64,000 bases of DNA from positions 1-64,000 of the forward strand of contig JACKKN010000004.1 of the NCBI GenBank assembly GCA_024236415.1, written 5' to 3'. The position numbers were made by a program, and so were the translations under genes. This DNA comes from Hyphomicrobiales bacterium. Lineage in GTDB: Bacteria; Pseudomonadota; Alphaproteobacteria; Rhodospirillales; JACKKN01. Below are positions 1 to 10,691 of the stretch, piece by piece (position 1 is the stretch's first letter; each line of letters begins with the position of its first letter). The notes beneath the pieces are model-generated. The model had not been told where the DNA came from. It worked only from the letters and a program-made list of their open reading frames with translations, and did no database searches.

Positions 1-438
1 GGCCAGTTCCACCGCCACGTGGTCCGACGGCTCGGCGTAGGCGCGGGACAGGGACAGGTCCAGGCGCGCGATCAGGGCGTTGACCTCGGACACCGGGGCC
101 TGGAACAGGGTGCCGCGCGGGCTGACATAGGCGGATTCATAGGGCGGCACCGAATTCGGCCCGTCGACCCCGTGGAACAGGCGGGCGTAGGTGACGGCCA
201 GGTCCAGGGCCAGGGTTTCCGGGTCGTCGGCGGGCAGGGCCCGCAGCGCCGCCACCGCCGGCTCCAGGGACGTGTCGCCGGCCAGGGCGTCCAGCAGGGG
301 GCGCCACTCGGCGCCGGCGTAGGCGGCCAGGCCCTCGGCGTCCAACTCGCGGGCGAACAGGGCCGACAGCCAGCCATAGGCCAGGGCCCGGTCCACGGTC
401 GGACGGGGCGGGTCCAGGCGGGTCGGCGCGGCGTTCAT
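1..438 (-). CDS. torD: TorD-family molybdoenzyme chaperone, partial (runs off left edge)
   Basis: The first 146 codons, on the minus strand, match the TorD/DmsD family of cytoplasmic chaperones. These bind the signal peptide of a molybdopterin reductase and prepare the apoenzyme for cofactor insertion. Visible family marks are an all-helical, Leu/Ala-rich start, the PPYESAYVSPRG motif near residue 95 and EPSDHVAVEL near residue 138, where the window cuts the gene. The ATG at 438 lies 13 bases beyond the stop of the pentaheme cytochrome gene, so the two form one operon. The order cytochrome, then chaperone, is that of the Rhodobacter dorC-D-A operon, so the reductase gene is expected just to the left. 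That gene is not visible here. Confidence 0.9.
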   Translation of the reverse strand, partial: MNAAPTRLDPPRPTVDRALAYGWLSALFARELDAEGLAAYAGAEWRPLLDALAGDTSLEPAVAALRALPADDPETLALDLAVTYARLFHGVDGPNSVPPYESAYVSPRGTLFQAPVSEVNALIARLDLSLSRAYAEPSDHVAVELA

Positions 439-451
439 GGCGGCCTCCGGT

Positions 452-1633
452 TCAGTGCTTCGCCGCAGCATGCTGGCCTCCCGTGTCCTTGGCGTGGAAC
501 TGCAGGTACTTCTGCAGGAAGCGGTATTCCTCCTTGTCCAGGGTGATGAACCGCTGCATGGCCTTCAGGGTGCCGATCCACTGGTTGGCCAGGTAGTGGT
601 CGGGGTGGCGCAGGCTGTGGCACACGCCGCAGGCGCCGTTGTACATCTCGCCGGCATAGGCCCACAGCGCACCCTTGTCGGCGATCAGCAGGTCCCTGGA
701 CGTCCAGGCCTCGAGGCTGACCCGGTGCCAGGTCTGCTCGGTGTCGGGATCGACCTTGGTCTCGTGGCGCTCGATCTTCTCCACCGCCGGCTTGCCGGCG
801 GCGACGGAGAAGATGCGCTGGCCCATCAGGGCGTAGATGATCTGCCCCACGCCGTCCTGCTGCCAGCCGTCGATGCGCACCTTCAGCCAGTCGCCGTCGG
901 TCGCCAGGACCTTGACCTCGGTGGCGCCCAGCAGGCGGGCCTCGGCGCGGCCGTCGGGCTTGGCGTCGGCGCGGTCCAGGAACAGGCTCTTGGTGCGCAG
1001 GCTGTACAGCAGGTCGCCGTCCTTGACGGTGCCGGGGCCGGCGGCGCTCAGCTCCTCGAACTTGGCGCGGTAGCCGGCGGACATGTCGGGCAGCTTGTGG
1101 GCGATGCCCTTGTGGCAGGAGATGCAGGTCTCGCCCTCCTTCATGCCCTTCTGCATCTGCTCGGACGACTTCTTGCGCTGCTTGTCCCAGTGCATGGCGT
1201 CCCACGAGTGGCAGTTGCGGCATTCGTGGGAATCGTTGGCCTCCATCTCGGCCCACACGTGGCGCGCCAGCTCCAGGCGTTTGGATTCGAACTTCTCGGG
1301 GGTGTTGATGGTGCCCATCATCTTGTGCCACAGCTCGTTGGTGGCCTTGACCTTGCGTACCAGCTTGGGCACCCACTCCTTGGGCACGTGGCAGTCCGAG
1401 CACACGGCGCGCACGCCCGAGGCGTTGCTGTAGTGCACCGACTCCTTGTATTCCCGGTACACGGCCTGCTCCATCTCGTGGCACGAGATGCAGAATTCCA
1501 GCCGGTTGGTGTATTCCATGAAGGTGTTGAAGCCGCCCCAGAAGATGATGCCGCCGATGCCGCCGACGATGAGGACGGCGCCCCAGGCGTACTTCTTGGT
1601 GGGGCTCCAGAACCATTTCCACAGGCGCAGCAT
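452..1633 (-). CDS. torC: Pentaheme c-type cytochrome of TMAO/DMSO respiration (TorC/DorC)
   Basis: This is a membrane-anchored periplasmic cytochrome of the NapC/NirT-TorC type that takes electrons from quinol to a terminal TMAO/DMSO reductase. The 393-residue length fits TorC/DorC. A single N-terminal anchor (about residues 17-37) is followed by four NapC-like heme sites at C48-H52, C78-H82, C138-H142 and C170-H174. A fifth CxxCH at C335-H339 lies in the C-terminal domain that distinguishes TorC from four-heme NapC. It is followed by a torD-type gene and diverges from an OmpR-type regulator. The start ATG at 1633 puts the anchor immediately after a short basic/aromatic leader. Confidence 0.93.
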   Translation of the reverse strand: MLRLWKWFWSPTKKYAWGAVLIVGGIGGIIFWGGFNTFMEYTNRLEFCISCHEMEQAVYREYKESVHYSNASGVRAVCSDCHVPKEWVPKLVRKVKATNELWHKMMGTINTPEKFESKRLELARHVWAEMEANDSHECRNCHSWDAMHWDKQRKKSSEQMQKGMKEGETCISCHKGIAHKLPDMSAGYRAKFEELSAAGPGTVKDGDLLYSLRTKSLFLDRADAKPDGRAEARLLGATEVKVLATDGDWLKVRIDGWQQDGVGQIIYALMGQRIFSVAAGKPAVEKIERHETKVDPDTEQTWHRVSLEAWTSRDLLIADKGALWAYAGEMYNGACGVCHSLRHPDHYLANQWIGTLKAMQRFITLDKEEYRFLQKYLQFHAKDTGGQHAAAKH

Positions 1634-1701
1634 CGCGGGATCCTCTCGCGGCAGGGGGTTGGGTGATCGGCCGGTGATCTGGGGGAATACTAGGCGCCGG
1701 G

Positions 1702-1763
1702 TGTAAACGCCGTTTCCGGCGCACTTGAACAGCCTGTAGAATGATGTAAACGTCTCGTAAACG
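1702..1763. promoter_or_regulatory. Candidate TorR/DorR operator: three GTAAACG direct repeats
   Basis: The short gap between the divergent torC and regulator genes carries GTAAACG three times in one orientation, starting at 1703, 1746 and 1757. The last two are exactly 11 bp apart, about one helical turn, and the first lies 43 bp upstream. OmpR-family regulators usually bind such spaced direct repeats. Between them, on the minus strand (1732-1723), is CTGTTCAAGT, which matches 7 of 10 positions of the E. coli tor box CTGTTCATAT. Which motif is bound is inference. Confidence 0.5.
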
Positions 1764-1815
1764 AGTCGCGTCGGTCGGGGGAACCGCCGCGGCGGTCGCG
1801 GAGGGCAGCACGCGC

Positions 1816-2520
1816 GTGAGCGCCCAGTTCCACATCGTGGTGGTCGAGGACGAGCCGGTGTCGCGCATGACCCTGGCCGGCTACCTGGCCAAGGCCGGCT
1901 ACCGCGTGACCGAGGCCGGCGACGGCGACGCCCTGCGCGCCGCCATGGCCGCCGGCGCCGTCGACCTGGTGCTGCTGGACATCAACCTGCCCGGCGACGA
2001 CGGCCTGTCGCTGCTGCGCGAGATCCGCCGCCAGTCCGAGGTGGGGGTGATCATGGTCACCGGCGTGTCCGACGAGGTGGACCGCATCGTGGCGCTGGAA
2101 ATGGGCGCCGACGACTACGTGACCAAGCCCTTCAACACCCGCGAGCTGCTGGCCCGGGCGCGCAACCTGATCCGCCGCACCGAGGCGGCGCGGGCGGTGC
2201 GCGCCGACGATCCGGTCAAGCGCTTCGCCGGCTGGGAACTCGACCTGCCGCGCCGCCGCCTGACCTCGCCCGCCGGCCACGAGGTGCGCCTGACCCGCGG
2301 CGAGTTCGAGCTGCTGGCGGCCCTGGTCTCCAACCCCGGCCGGGTGCTGACCCGCGACAACCTGCTGGACCACGTCAGCCACCGCGACTGGGCCCCCAAC
2401 GACCGCTCGGTCGACGTGCTGATCGGCCGCGTGCGCCGCAAGATCGAGCAGGACCCCAAGCTGCCGCGCCTGATCGTCACCGTGCACGGCATCGGCTACG
2501 TGTTCGCCGGCGGGGGGTGA
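1816..2520 (+). CDS. torR: OmpR/PhoB-family response regulator (TorR/DorR-like)
   Basis: This two-domain DNA-binding response regulator has 234 residues. The receiver domain (about residues 5-120) has its acidic pocket at E11/D12, the phospho-acceptor Asp at D55 in LVLLDINLPG, and Lys at about 104 in DDYVTKPF. The C-terminal winged helix (about 135-232) carries the usual RSVDVLIGRVRRKIE recognition helix and GIGYVFA end. I use the GTG at 1816, because the receiver fold begins six residues later. Its place, divergent from torCD and followed convergently by a hybrid kinase gene, points to control of TMAO/DMSO respiration as in torR or dorR. Confidence 0.88.
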   Translation: MSAQFHIVVVEDEPVSRMTLAGYLAKAGYRVTEAGDGDALRAAMAAGAVDLVLLDINLPGDDGLSLLREIRRQSEVGVIMVTGVSDEVDRIVALEMGADDYVTKPFNTRELLARARNLIRRTEAARAVRADDPVKRFAGWELDLPRRRLTSPAGHEVRLTRGEFELLAALVSNPGRVLTRDNLLDHVSHRDWAPNDRSVDVLIGRVRRKIEQDPKLPRLIVTVHGIGYVFAGGG

Positions 2521-2529
2521 GCTTTTCCC

Positions 2530-4905
<2,376 letters not shown>

Positions 4906-5104
4906 GCCCGGTTTCCCTTGCTAGCGGCAAAGTATAGGCCAGGTGGGCGCCGTCCGACAGGCGCCGGAGCGGGAAAATTCTTGTGTCCAGGCGAAGATGC
5001 GAAAATAAATCTCCAAAAATTTGTGCGATTCTGGTACCAAGGCACCGGGGAGTGCATTGTCAGGCTACCGGATTCGGCAACAGCCGGCCGTGGGGGTAAA
5101 TGGC

Positions 5105-6136
5105 ATGGGCAGGATTTTCGCTGTTTGGGCACTGGCCCTGGGAGTCTGCGCGGCGCAGGCCGCCATGGCCGATTTCGAGGCGCCGAATTCGGCGCCGCAG
5201 TCCGGCGGCGACGCCCTGGACGGCAAGTTCTGGAACATCTCGCTGCGCATGTACGGCGGCCACAACGACAATGTGGACTTCGTCGGCAACGTGGATCCGT
5301 TCTTCATGGGGTCCACGGACTCCGACTACATCGGCTTCACCGGCATCGGCTCGGTGCGCATCCCGGTCACCAGCTACATCACCGTGGGCGGCGCCCTGCG
5401 CATCGACCGCAACCACCATTTCGGCACCCAGCGCGTGCCGATTCCGGCCGCCAACGAGAACCAGGACGAATACGACGTGTCGGCGGCGCAGCCCAGCGCC
5501 TTCGCCGAGACCATGTTCGTGATCGGCGGCCGTCAGGGCCGGGTCGGCATCAACTACAACCTGCGCTTCGAGGACGGCGAGATCACGGCCCTGGGGTCGA
5601 CCGCCCATACCCTGGGCCTGTACGCCGACCTGTACTACGACGCGTACACGGACTTCGGCGTCAAGGCCAGCCGCACCTGGACCGATTTCGAGGTCGCCTT
5701 CCCCGCCCCGGCCCTGGACGACCGCGATTCCACCTTCACCTCGTTCGGTTTCTCGGGCACGCGCTGGTTCTCGGGCCACCAGCGGTCGCTGACCGGCAGC
5801 GTCAGCTTCAACCGCAACGACGCCTTCGGCATGAACTTCGATTACCACGGCGTGACGGTTTCCGGGGCGTTCATGACCCGCATCTACGGGCCGGTGTCGG
5901 CGTCCCTGAACGTCAGCCACGACATGCGCCATTATCCGGGCTTCGTCAGCGGCTTCATTCCGGCGCCGGGGCGCGAGTCGCAGACCATCACCACCTACGG
6001 GCTGCAGGTGAACTGGGTGATCTGCCCGGGGTGGGTTCTGGACGGCTTCTTCAACTACGCGACCTACGATTCGAACATGCCCCAGTTCGAGGGCGACAAC
6101 AAGAACGTGGGCATGGGCCTGACGCGCACTTTCTGA
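5105..6136 (+). CDS. Outer-membrane beta-barrel protein of unknown function
   Basis: This 343-residue secreted protein has a signal peptide (about residues 1-22, cleavage after AMA) and alternating polar/hydrophobic, aromatic-rich strands. It ends in Phe (LTRTF), the usual C-terminal signal for BAM-dependent barrel insertion. I use the ATG at 5105 rather than upstream in-frame codons because it places the signal peptide at the N-terminus. I do not recognise a specific family; the strand pattern suggests 14-18 strands. A lipoprotein gene starts 18 bases after the stop, so the two are probably co-transcribed and may act together at the outer membrane. Confidence 0.75.
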   Translation: MGRIFAVWALALGVCAAQAAMADFEAPNSAPQSGGDALDGKFWNISLRMYGGHNDNVDFVGNVDPFFMGSTDSDYIGFTGIGSVRIPVTSYITVGGALRIDRNHHFGTQRVPIPAANENQDEYDVSAAQPSAFAETMFVIGGRQGRVGINYNLRFEDGEITALGSTAHTLGLYADLYYDAYTDFGVKASRTWTDFEVAFPAPALDDRDSTFTSFGFSGTRWFSGHQRSLTGSVSFNRNDAFGMNFDYHGVTVSGAFMTRIYGPVSASLNVSHDMRHYPGFVSGFIPAPGRESQTITTYGLQVNWVICPGWVLDGFFNYATYDSNMPQFEGDNKNVGMGLTRTF

Positions 6137-6154
6137 CCGACGGGAGACGGGAAC

Positions 6155-7237
6155 ATGACCGACCTGGGCACGGGCATTCTCGGGCGGGCGGTTCGACGCC
6201 TTGACCCGATTCATGGGGTGATGGCGCTGGCCCTGCTGGTCGTTGCCGGCTGCGCCGCGGTGACCGCATCGGGCAACCAGCAGATCGCCGACAAGGCCAA
6301 CGAAAACATCGCCGCCGTCAAGGAGTGCTGCGACAGCCAGGGGGTGACCGAGGAAAGCGCCCGGGCCAAGGACCCGTCCCAGCGCACCCCGGCCGAGCAT
6401 GCCCTGCTGGCGGCCCTGGACGCCGAACGGAAGGTGGCCGAGGCCCTGGCCAAGTCGAACGCGGCGCAGCGCAGCCTGGACAGCAAGCTGGCGCGGCAGC
6501 GGGCCGCCGACGCCACGTTCGACGGGGCCAAGGACCTGCTGGACCTGTTCCGGCCCAAGATCAACTTTTTCACCAGCGGCATCACCGAGCTGTTCTCCAT
6601 CGCCGACGCCATCTCGGCGGTCAAGGAGGATCCCTCGGAAGGCGCCGGCTACGACTGGGGCAGCCCCACCGCGCCCCTGGGCAAGGGGTCGCGCCAGGTC
6701 TATGAGGTCATGGTCATCGGAACGGTGGCCCTGGCGCCCCTCGGCCTGGGGCCGCTAATCGGCGAGGCCCTGGGCACCGCCCACGCGGTGGATCGCCTGC
6801 GCGAGAAGGAGGTGCGCAAGGTGCGCGAGCTGCTCAGCTCCATGCGCGAGATGCAGGCCCTGATGCGCGCCAACGGGTTCGAGTATGACGCCGGGCAGCT
6901 GGACGACCCCATTGCCCAGGCCGAGCTGTTCCTGGAACGGGAAGCCAACGGCGGCGACCTGGAGGTCCGGGAAATGCTGCGCGGCATGAGCAGCGCCCTG
7001 CATACCTACAAGCGCGTGACCGACAAGCTGGTGGACGATCAAGTCGCGGCGCAGGCCGACCTGGACAAGCTGCAGGACGAGACGCGGGCCCAGTTCGACA
7101 AAATGCAGGAAGCCGAGGCGGAGCTGAACAACCAGCTGGCGCGGACCCGCGCCGCCCTGCAGGCCTGCCGCAACCTGCCCAACGTGCCGGGCAACATCGA
7201 CTGGCAGCGCACCTGGTGGCTGATCTCGTCGCCCTAG
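6155..7237 (+). CDS. Putative coiled-coil lipoprotein
   Basis: The product has 360 residues. An N-terminal hydrophobic stretch ends in the lipobox VAGC with Cys33 as the lipidation site. The mature part is rich in Ala, Glu, Lys and Arg with heptad-like stretches (about residues 80-115 and 295-340), suggesting coiled coils. A glycine-rich hydrophobic patch at about 186-215 interrupts them. The gene follows the beta-barrel gene by 18 bases and ends just before a strong bidirectional terminator. I do not recognise a family. A structural or tethering role beside the barrel protein is inference. Confidence 0.72.
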   Translation: MTDLGTGILGRAVRRLDPIHGVMALALLVVAGCAAVTASGNQQIADKANENIAAVKECCDSQGVTEESARAKDPSQRTPAEHALLAALDAERKVAEALAKSNAAQRSLDSKLARQRAADATFDGAKDLLDLFRPKINFFTSGITELFSIADAISAVKEDPSEGAGYDWGSPTAPLGKGSRQVYEVMVIGTVALAPLGLGPLIGEALGTAHAVDRLREKEVRKVRELLSSMREMQALMRANGFEYDAGQLDDPIAQAELFLEREANGGDLEVREMLRGMSSALHTYKRVTDKLVDDQVAAQADLDKLQDETRAQFDKMQEAEAELNNQLARTRAALQACRNLPNVPGNIDWQRTWWLISSP

Positions 7238-7265
7238 GCGGCGTCGGTCGAGGCCGGCAAAGAGA

Positions 7266-7298
7266 AAGCCGCCCGGGAAACCGGGCGGCTTCTTTCTT
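7266..7298. terminator. Bidirectional rho-independent terminator
   Basis: A perfect 9-bp stem, GCCGCCCGG (7268-7276) with CCGGGCGGC (7281-7289), encloses a GAAA tetraloop. It is followed by TTCTTTCTT on the plus strand, and on the minus strand by CTTTCTCTTT. It separates the convergent lipoprotein gene and sulfur-globule-like gene. Confidence 0.88.
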
Positions 7299-7339
7299 GG
7301 CGACCGCCGGGGAGGTGGCGGTCCGAAGGGGGTAGGACC

Positions 7340-7681
7340 TTACTTGTCGGCCTTCTCGGCGGCCGGGGCCGGAGCCTGGGGCGCCGGGTAGCCGTAGGGG
7401 ACGCCGTAGCCGTACGGGGCGCCGTAGGCGGCCGGGCCGTAGGGGTAGCCGTAGCCGTAGGGGGCGTAGCCGTAGTAGGGGTTGTGGTAGCCGTAGCCGT
7501 TGCCATAGACGTTGGAGCGGCCGGAGAAGTTCATGGAGAAGTTGCCGTCGCCGAAGCCGTTGCCGTTGCCCCAGCCGTTGCCCGGGCCGCCCCAGCCCCA
7601 GAAGGCGTCGGCGGTGGTGGCGGAGAGGGAGGCGGCACCGATGACGCCGGCGATCGCGAGGGCTTTGAAAATGGTCTTCAT
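7340..7681 (-). CDS. Gly/Tyr-rich secreted protein resembling sulfur-globule envelope proteins
   Basis: The product has 113 residues: a signal peptide (about 1-26, cleavage after ADA), then FWGWGGPGNGWGNGNG, a FGDGNFSMNFSG core, a long Tyr-Gly-Pro repeat (YGYAPYGYGYPYG type), and a short Ala/Pro/Lys tail. This composition and the GW...GDGNF..NF core resemble the small structural sulfur-globule proteins (CV1/CV2 type) of purple and colourless sulfur bacteria. Similar proteins occur in some Rhodospirillales. No sulfur-oxidation genes are nearby, so the assignment rests on composition only. A near-consensus promoter lies upstream. Confidence 0.6.
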   Translation of the reverse strand: MKTIFKALAIAGVIGAASLSATTADAFWGWGGPGNGWGNGNGFGDGNFSMNFSGRSNVYGNGYGYHNPYYGYAPYGYGYPYGPAAYGAPYGYGVPYGYPAPQAPAPAAEKADK

Positions 7682-8001
7682 GGTGGTGGTCCTTTCAGAT
7701 CCGGACTTGGTCCTGTCATGGCCGCGGGCGGCCGGTGTTGCCTGTCGGCGGTTTGTTTAATATCAGTGATTGCTAAATTAGTTTTTTCTAATTCTTCTGT
7801 CAACAGCATTTTTGAATTTTATTTTTCCACCCTGCGAGATGGCGAAAAACGCCATGGAATCAGCGATTTGAGCGACAGGAACCGGGTCGCGTCGGGCCCC
7901 GGCGGGTGCCGCCGGGGTGGTCCGGTTGCGCGGTGCCGGGAAACCGGGTACCTGTGGGGATCGGGGGCGGCTGGCCCCGGCAGACGCGGGAGCGAAACGG
8001 T
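7682..8001. other. Divergent intergenic region
   Basis: These 320 bases hold no gene that I can support. The central 90 bases (7745-7835) are strikingly AT-rich against the surrounding 70% GC and contain the minus-strand promoter listed separately. The segment next to the ligase gene is GC-rich and contains only a weak Shine-Dalgarno (GGGAG near 7989). Confidence 0.6.
7775..7803 (-). promoter_or_regulatory. Sigma-70-type promoter of the sulfur-globule-like gene
   Basis: On the minus strand, TTGACA (7803-7798) and TAATTT (7780-7775) are separated by exactly 17 bases. The -35 box is perfect. This would give a leader of about 90 nt before the ATG at 7681. Such a strong promoter fits an abundant structural protein. 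Confidence 0.72.
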
Positions 8002-9516
8002 TTGCGGGACATCCACGACATCTTGACGGGCGGCGCCGACGCGGCGCCGGCCATCGGCGCCCCGGGGCGGGCGCCGCTGACATACGGCGGCCTGCGGGCC
8101 CTGGCGGCAGACACGGCGGCGGTGCTGAACGGCTGGGGCATCGGCCGCGGCGACCGGGTGGCCATCGTGCTGCCCAACGGGCCCGAGATGGCGGCGGCCT
8201 TCGTCGCCATCGCCACCGCGGCCTCGACGGCGCCCCTGAACCCGGCCTACCGCGAGGACGAGTTCGACTTCTACCTGTCGGACCTGAACGCCCGGGCCCT
8301 GGTGGTGCCGGCCGGCGCCGACGGCCCGGCGCGCGCCGTGGCCGCCCGGCGCGGCATCCCGGTGCTGGAGCTGGCCGACGACCCGGAAGCCCCCGCCGGC
8401 ACCTTCACCCTGGCCGGCGGCGCGGCCGCCGCTGCCGCCAACCCCGGCCCCAGCCAGGCCGACGACGAGGGCCTGGTGCTGCACACCTCGGGCACCACCT
8501 CGCGGCCCAAGATCGTGCCCCTGGCGCAGCGCAACCTGGCGGCCTCGGCCGGGCACATCGGCGCCACCCTGCACCTGACGCCCGAGGACCGCTGCCTGAA
8601 CATCATGCCGTTGTTCCACATCCACGGCCTGATCGCCGGGGTGCTGACCACCCTGGCCGCCGGGGCGCAGATCGTCTGCGCGCCGGGGTTCAACGCGCTC
8701 AAGGTCTTCGCCTGGCTCGACGAGGTACGCCCCACCTGGTACACGGCCGTGCCGACCATGCACCAGGCGATCCTGTCGCGGGCCGCGCGCAACCCCGACG
8801 TGGTGGCGGCCCTGGACCTGCGCTTCGTGCGCTCGTCGTCGTCGTCCCTGCCGCCGCCGGTCATGGCCGAGCTGGAGCAGACCTTCGGCTGCCCGGTGAT
8901 CGAGGCCTACGGCATGACCGAGGCGGCGCACCAGATGGCCAGCAACCAGTTGCCGCCCGGACAGCGCAAGCCCGGCACCGTGGGCCCCGCCGCCGGCCCC
9001 GAGGTGGCGATCATGGACACCGCCGGGCAGATCCTGCCCCAGGGCGCCACCGGCGAGATTGTGATCCGCGGCCCCAACGTGTTCTCGGGCTACGAGGCCA
9101 ACCCCGCGGCCAACGCCGAGGCCTTCGCCGACGGCTGGTTCCGCACCGGCGACCAGGGGGTGCTGGACGGCGACGGATTCCTGACCATCACCGGGCGCCT
9201 GAAGGAGATCATCAACCGCGGCGGCGAGAAGATCGCCCCGCGCGAGGTGGACGACGTGATCCAGGCCCACCCGGCCGTGGACCAGGTGGTGACCTTCGCC
9301 CTGCCGCATCCCAAGCTGGGCGAGGAGGTGGCCGCCGTGGTGGTGCTGAAGGAGGGCGCCACCGCCGACGAGCGCGAGCTGCGCGACTTCGCCGCCGCCA
9401 AGCTGGCCGACTTCAAGGTGCCGCGCACCATCCTGTTCCGCGACGAGATCCCCAAGGGCGCCACCGGCAAGCTGCAGCGCATCGGCCTGGCCGACAAGCT
9501 GGGCCTGACGGGGTAG
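8002..9516 (+). CDS. AMP-forming acyl-CoA synthetase, probably oxalate-CoA ligase (AAE3/Pcs60-like)
   Basis: This ANL-superfamily enzyme activates a carboxylate with ATP and CoA. I infer a TTG start at 8002, behind GGGAG, giving 504 residues; longer in-frame starts add an unconserved leader. The P-loop-like LHTSGTTSRPKIVPL, the HxxxxLIAG region, YGMTEAAHQM, the FRTGDQG adenylate motif and the C-terminal PKGATGKLQR Lys loop are all present. HTSGTTSRPK, MPLFHIHGL and EAYGMTEAAHQMASNQLPPG are close to the plant AAE3/yeast Pcs60 oxalyl-CoA synthetase subgroup, so oxalate is the best substrate guess. A ketopantoate-reductase-like gene follows 7 bases later. Confidence 0.82.
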   Translation: MRDIHDILTGGADAAPAIGAPGRAPLTYGGLRALAADTAAVLNGWGIGRGDRVAIVLPNGPEMAAAFVAIATAASTAPLNPAYREDEFDFYLSDLNARALVVPAGADGPARAVAARRGIPVLELADDPEAPAGTFTLAGGAAAAAANPGPSQADDEGLVLHTSGTTSRPKIVPLAQRNLAASAGHIGATLHLTPEDRCLNIMPLFHIHGLIAGVLTTLAAGAQIVCAPGFNALKVFAWLDEVRPTWYTAVPTMHQAILSRAARNPDVVAALDLRFVRSSSSSLPPPVMAELEQTFGCPVIEAYGMTEAAHQMASNQLPPGQRKPGTVGPAAGPEVAIMDTAGQILPQGATGEIVIRGPNVFSGYEANPAANAEAFADGWFRTGDQGVLDGDGFLTITGRLKEIINRGGEKIAPREVDDVIQAHPAVDQVVTFALPHPKLGEEVAAVVVLKEGATADERELRDFAAAKLADFKVPRTILFRDEIPKGATGKLQRIGLADKLGLTG

Positions 9517-9523
9517 GGCCCCG

Positions 9524-10516
9524 GTGACGACGCGCATCTGCATCTACGGCGCCGGCGCCATCGGCGGCTACCTGGGCGCGCGCCTGGCCCTGGCCGGGCT
9601 GGACGGGGTCGAGACGGCGCTGGTCGCCCGCGGCCCCCACCTGGCGGCCATGCGCGCCAACGGCCTGACCCTGGAGCAGGGCGGCGAGACCCGCACCGCG
9701 CCGGTCACCGCCACCGATGACCCGGCCCAGTTGGGGCCGCAGGACTATGTCATCGTCACCCTCAAGGCCCATTCCGTGCCGGCCGCGGTGCCGGCCATGC
9801 AGCCCCTGCTGGGCCCGGACACGGCGGTGGTGTTCGCCGTCAACGGCCTGCCGTGGTGGTACTTCCACGGCCTGGACGGCCGCCATGCCGGCACCCGGCT
9901 CGCCACCGTGGACCCCGGCAACGTGCAGTGGGACGGCATCGGCCCCGAACGGGCCATCGGCTGTGTCGTCTACACCGCCGCCGAGGTGTCCGCCCCCGGG
10001 GTCATCCGCCATATCGACCTGGACCGGTTCAGCCTGGGCGAGCCTTCGGGCGAACGCAGCGCGCGGGTCCAGCGCCTGAGCAAGATCCTGATCGCCGCCG
10101 GGGTCAGCGCCCCGGTGCGCCCGCGCATCCGTGACGAGATGTGGATCAAGCTGTGGGGCAACTGTTCGCTCAACCCCATCAGCGCCCTGACCGGCGCCAC
10201 CATCGAGCAGATGTGCCGCGACCCCGACGTGCGCGCCGTGCTGCGCGCGGTGATGCTGGAGGCCCAGGCGGTGGGCGAGAGCCTGGGCGTGCGCTTCGCC
10301 ATCGACGTCGACAAGCGCATCGCCGGGGCCCAGGCCGTGGGCGCGCACCGCACCTCCATGCTGCAGGACCTGGAGCGCGGCCGGCCCATGGAGATCGACG
10401 CCCTGGTCGGCGCGGTGGCCGAGGTGGCGCGCCTGACCGGCACCCCGACGCCGACCCTGGACACGGTCCTGGCCCTGGTCAAGCAGCGGGCGCGCCTGGC
10501 CGGGTGTTACGCCTAG
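9524..10516 (+). CDS. Ketopantoate reductase (ApbA/PanE) family oxidoreductase
   Basis: This 330-residue NAD(P)-dependent 2-hydroxyacid-forming reductase has an N-terminal Rossmann fold with IYGAGAIGGYLGARLA, a VTLKAHSVPA segment, and the C-terminal helical domain containing KLWGNCSLNPISALTGA and DLERGRPMEID, both family hallmarks. The start is GTG at 9524, 7 bases after the upstream ligase stop, implying translational linkage. Because of that pairing, it may act in a catabolic pathway rather than in pantothenate synthesis. The exact substrate cannot be read from sequence. Confidence 0.85.
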   Translation: MTTRICIYGAGAIGGYLGARLALAGLDGVETALVARGPHLAAMRANGLTLEQGGETRTAPVTATDDPAQLGPQDYVIVTLKAHSVPAAVPAMQPLLGPDTAVVFAVNGLPWWYFHGLDGRHAGTRLATVDPGNVQWDGIGPERAIGCVVYTAAEVSAPGVIRHIDLDRFSLGEPSGERSARVQRLSKILIAAGVSAPVRPRIRDEMWIKLWGNCSLNPISALTGATIEQMCRDPDVRAVLRAVMLEAQAVGESLGVRFAIDVDKRIAGAQAVGAHRTSMLQDLERGRPMEIDALVGAVAEVARLTGTPTPTLDTVLALVKQRARLAGCYA

Positions 10517-10526
10517 GCCATCGAAA

Positions 10527-10549
10527 ATGGCCCCGCCGGCCATCGTTTT
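10527..10549 (+). terminator. Probable rho-independent terminator
   Basis: ATGGCC (10527-10532) and GGCCAT (10538-10543) form a stem around CCGCC and are followed by CGTTTT. It lies 10 bases after the ketopantoate-reductase-family stop and before the sarcosine oxidase operon. The stem is short. Confidence 0.5.
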
Positions 10550-10691
10550 GACCCATGGGCCCGGCGCGCCCTTGCCGGCTGTCGTTTCTGAATTAGAATT
10601 CGTCGATACCGAGGTATGCCCGTCGGGGGCCGCGAAGCATGATGTGCTGCCGTGCCCCGTGGCGCGCGGGCCAACCGGGGATTCGGGACCC

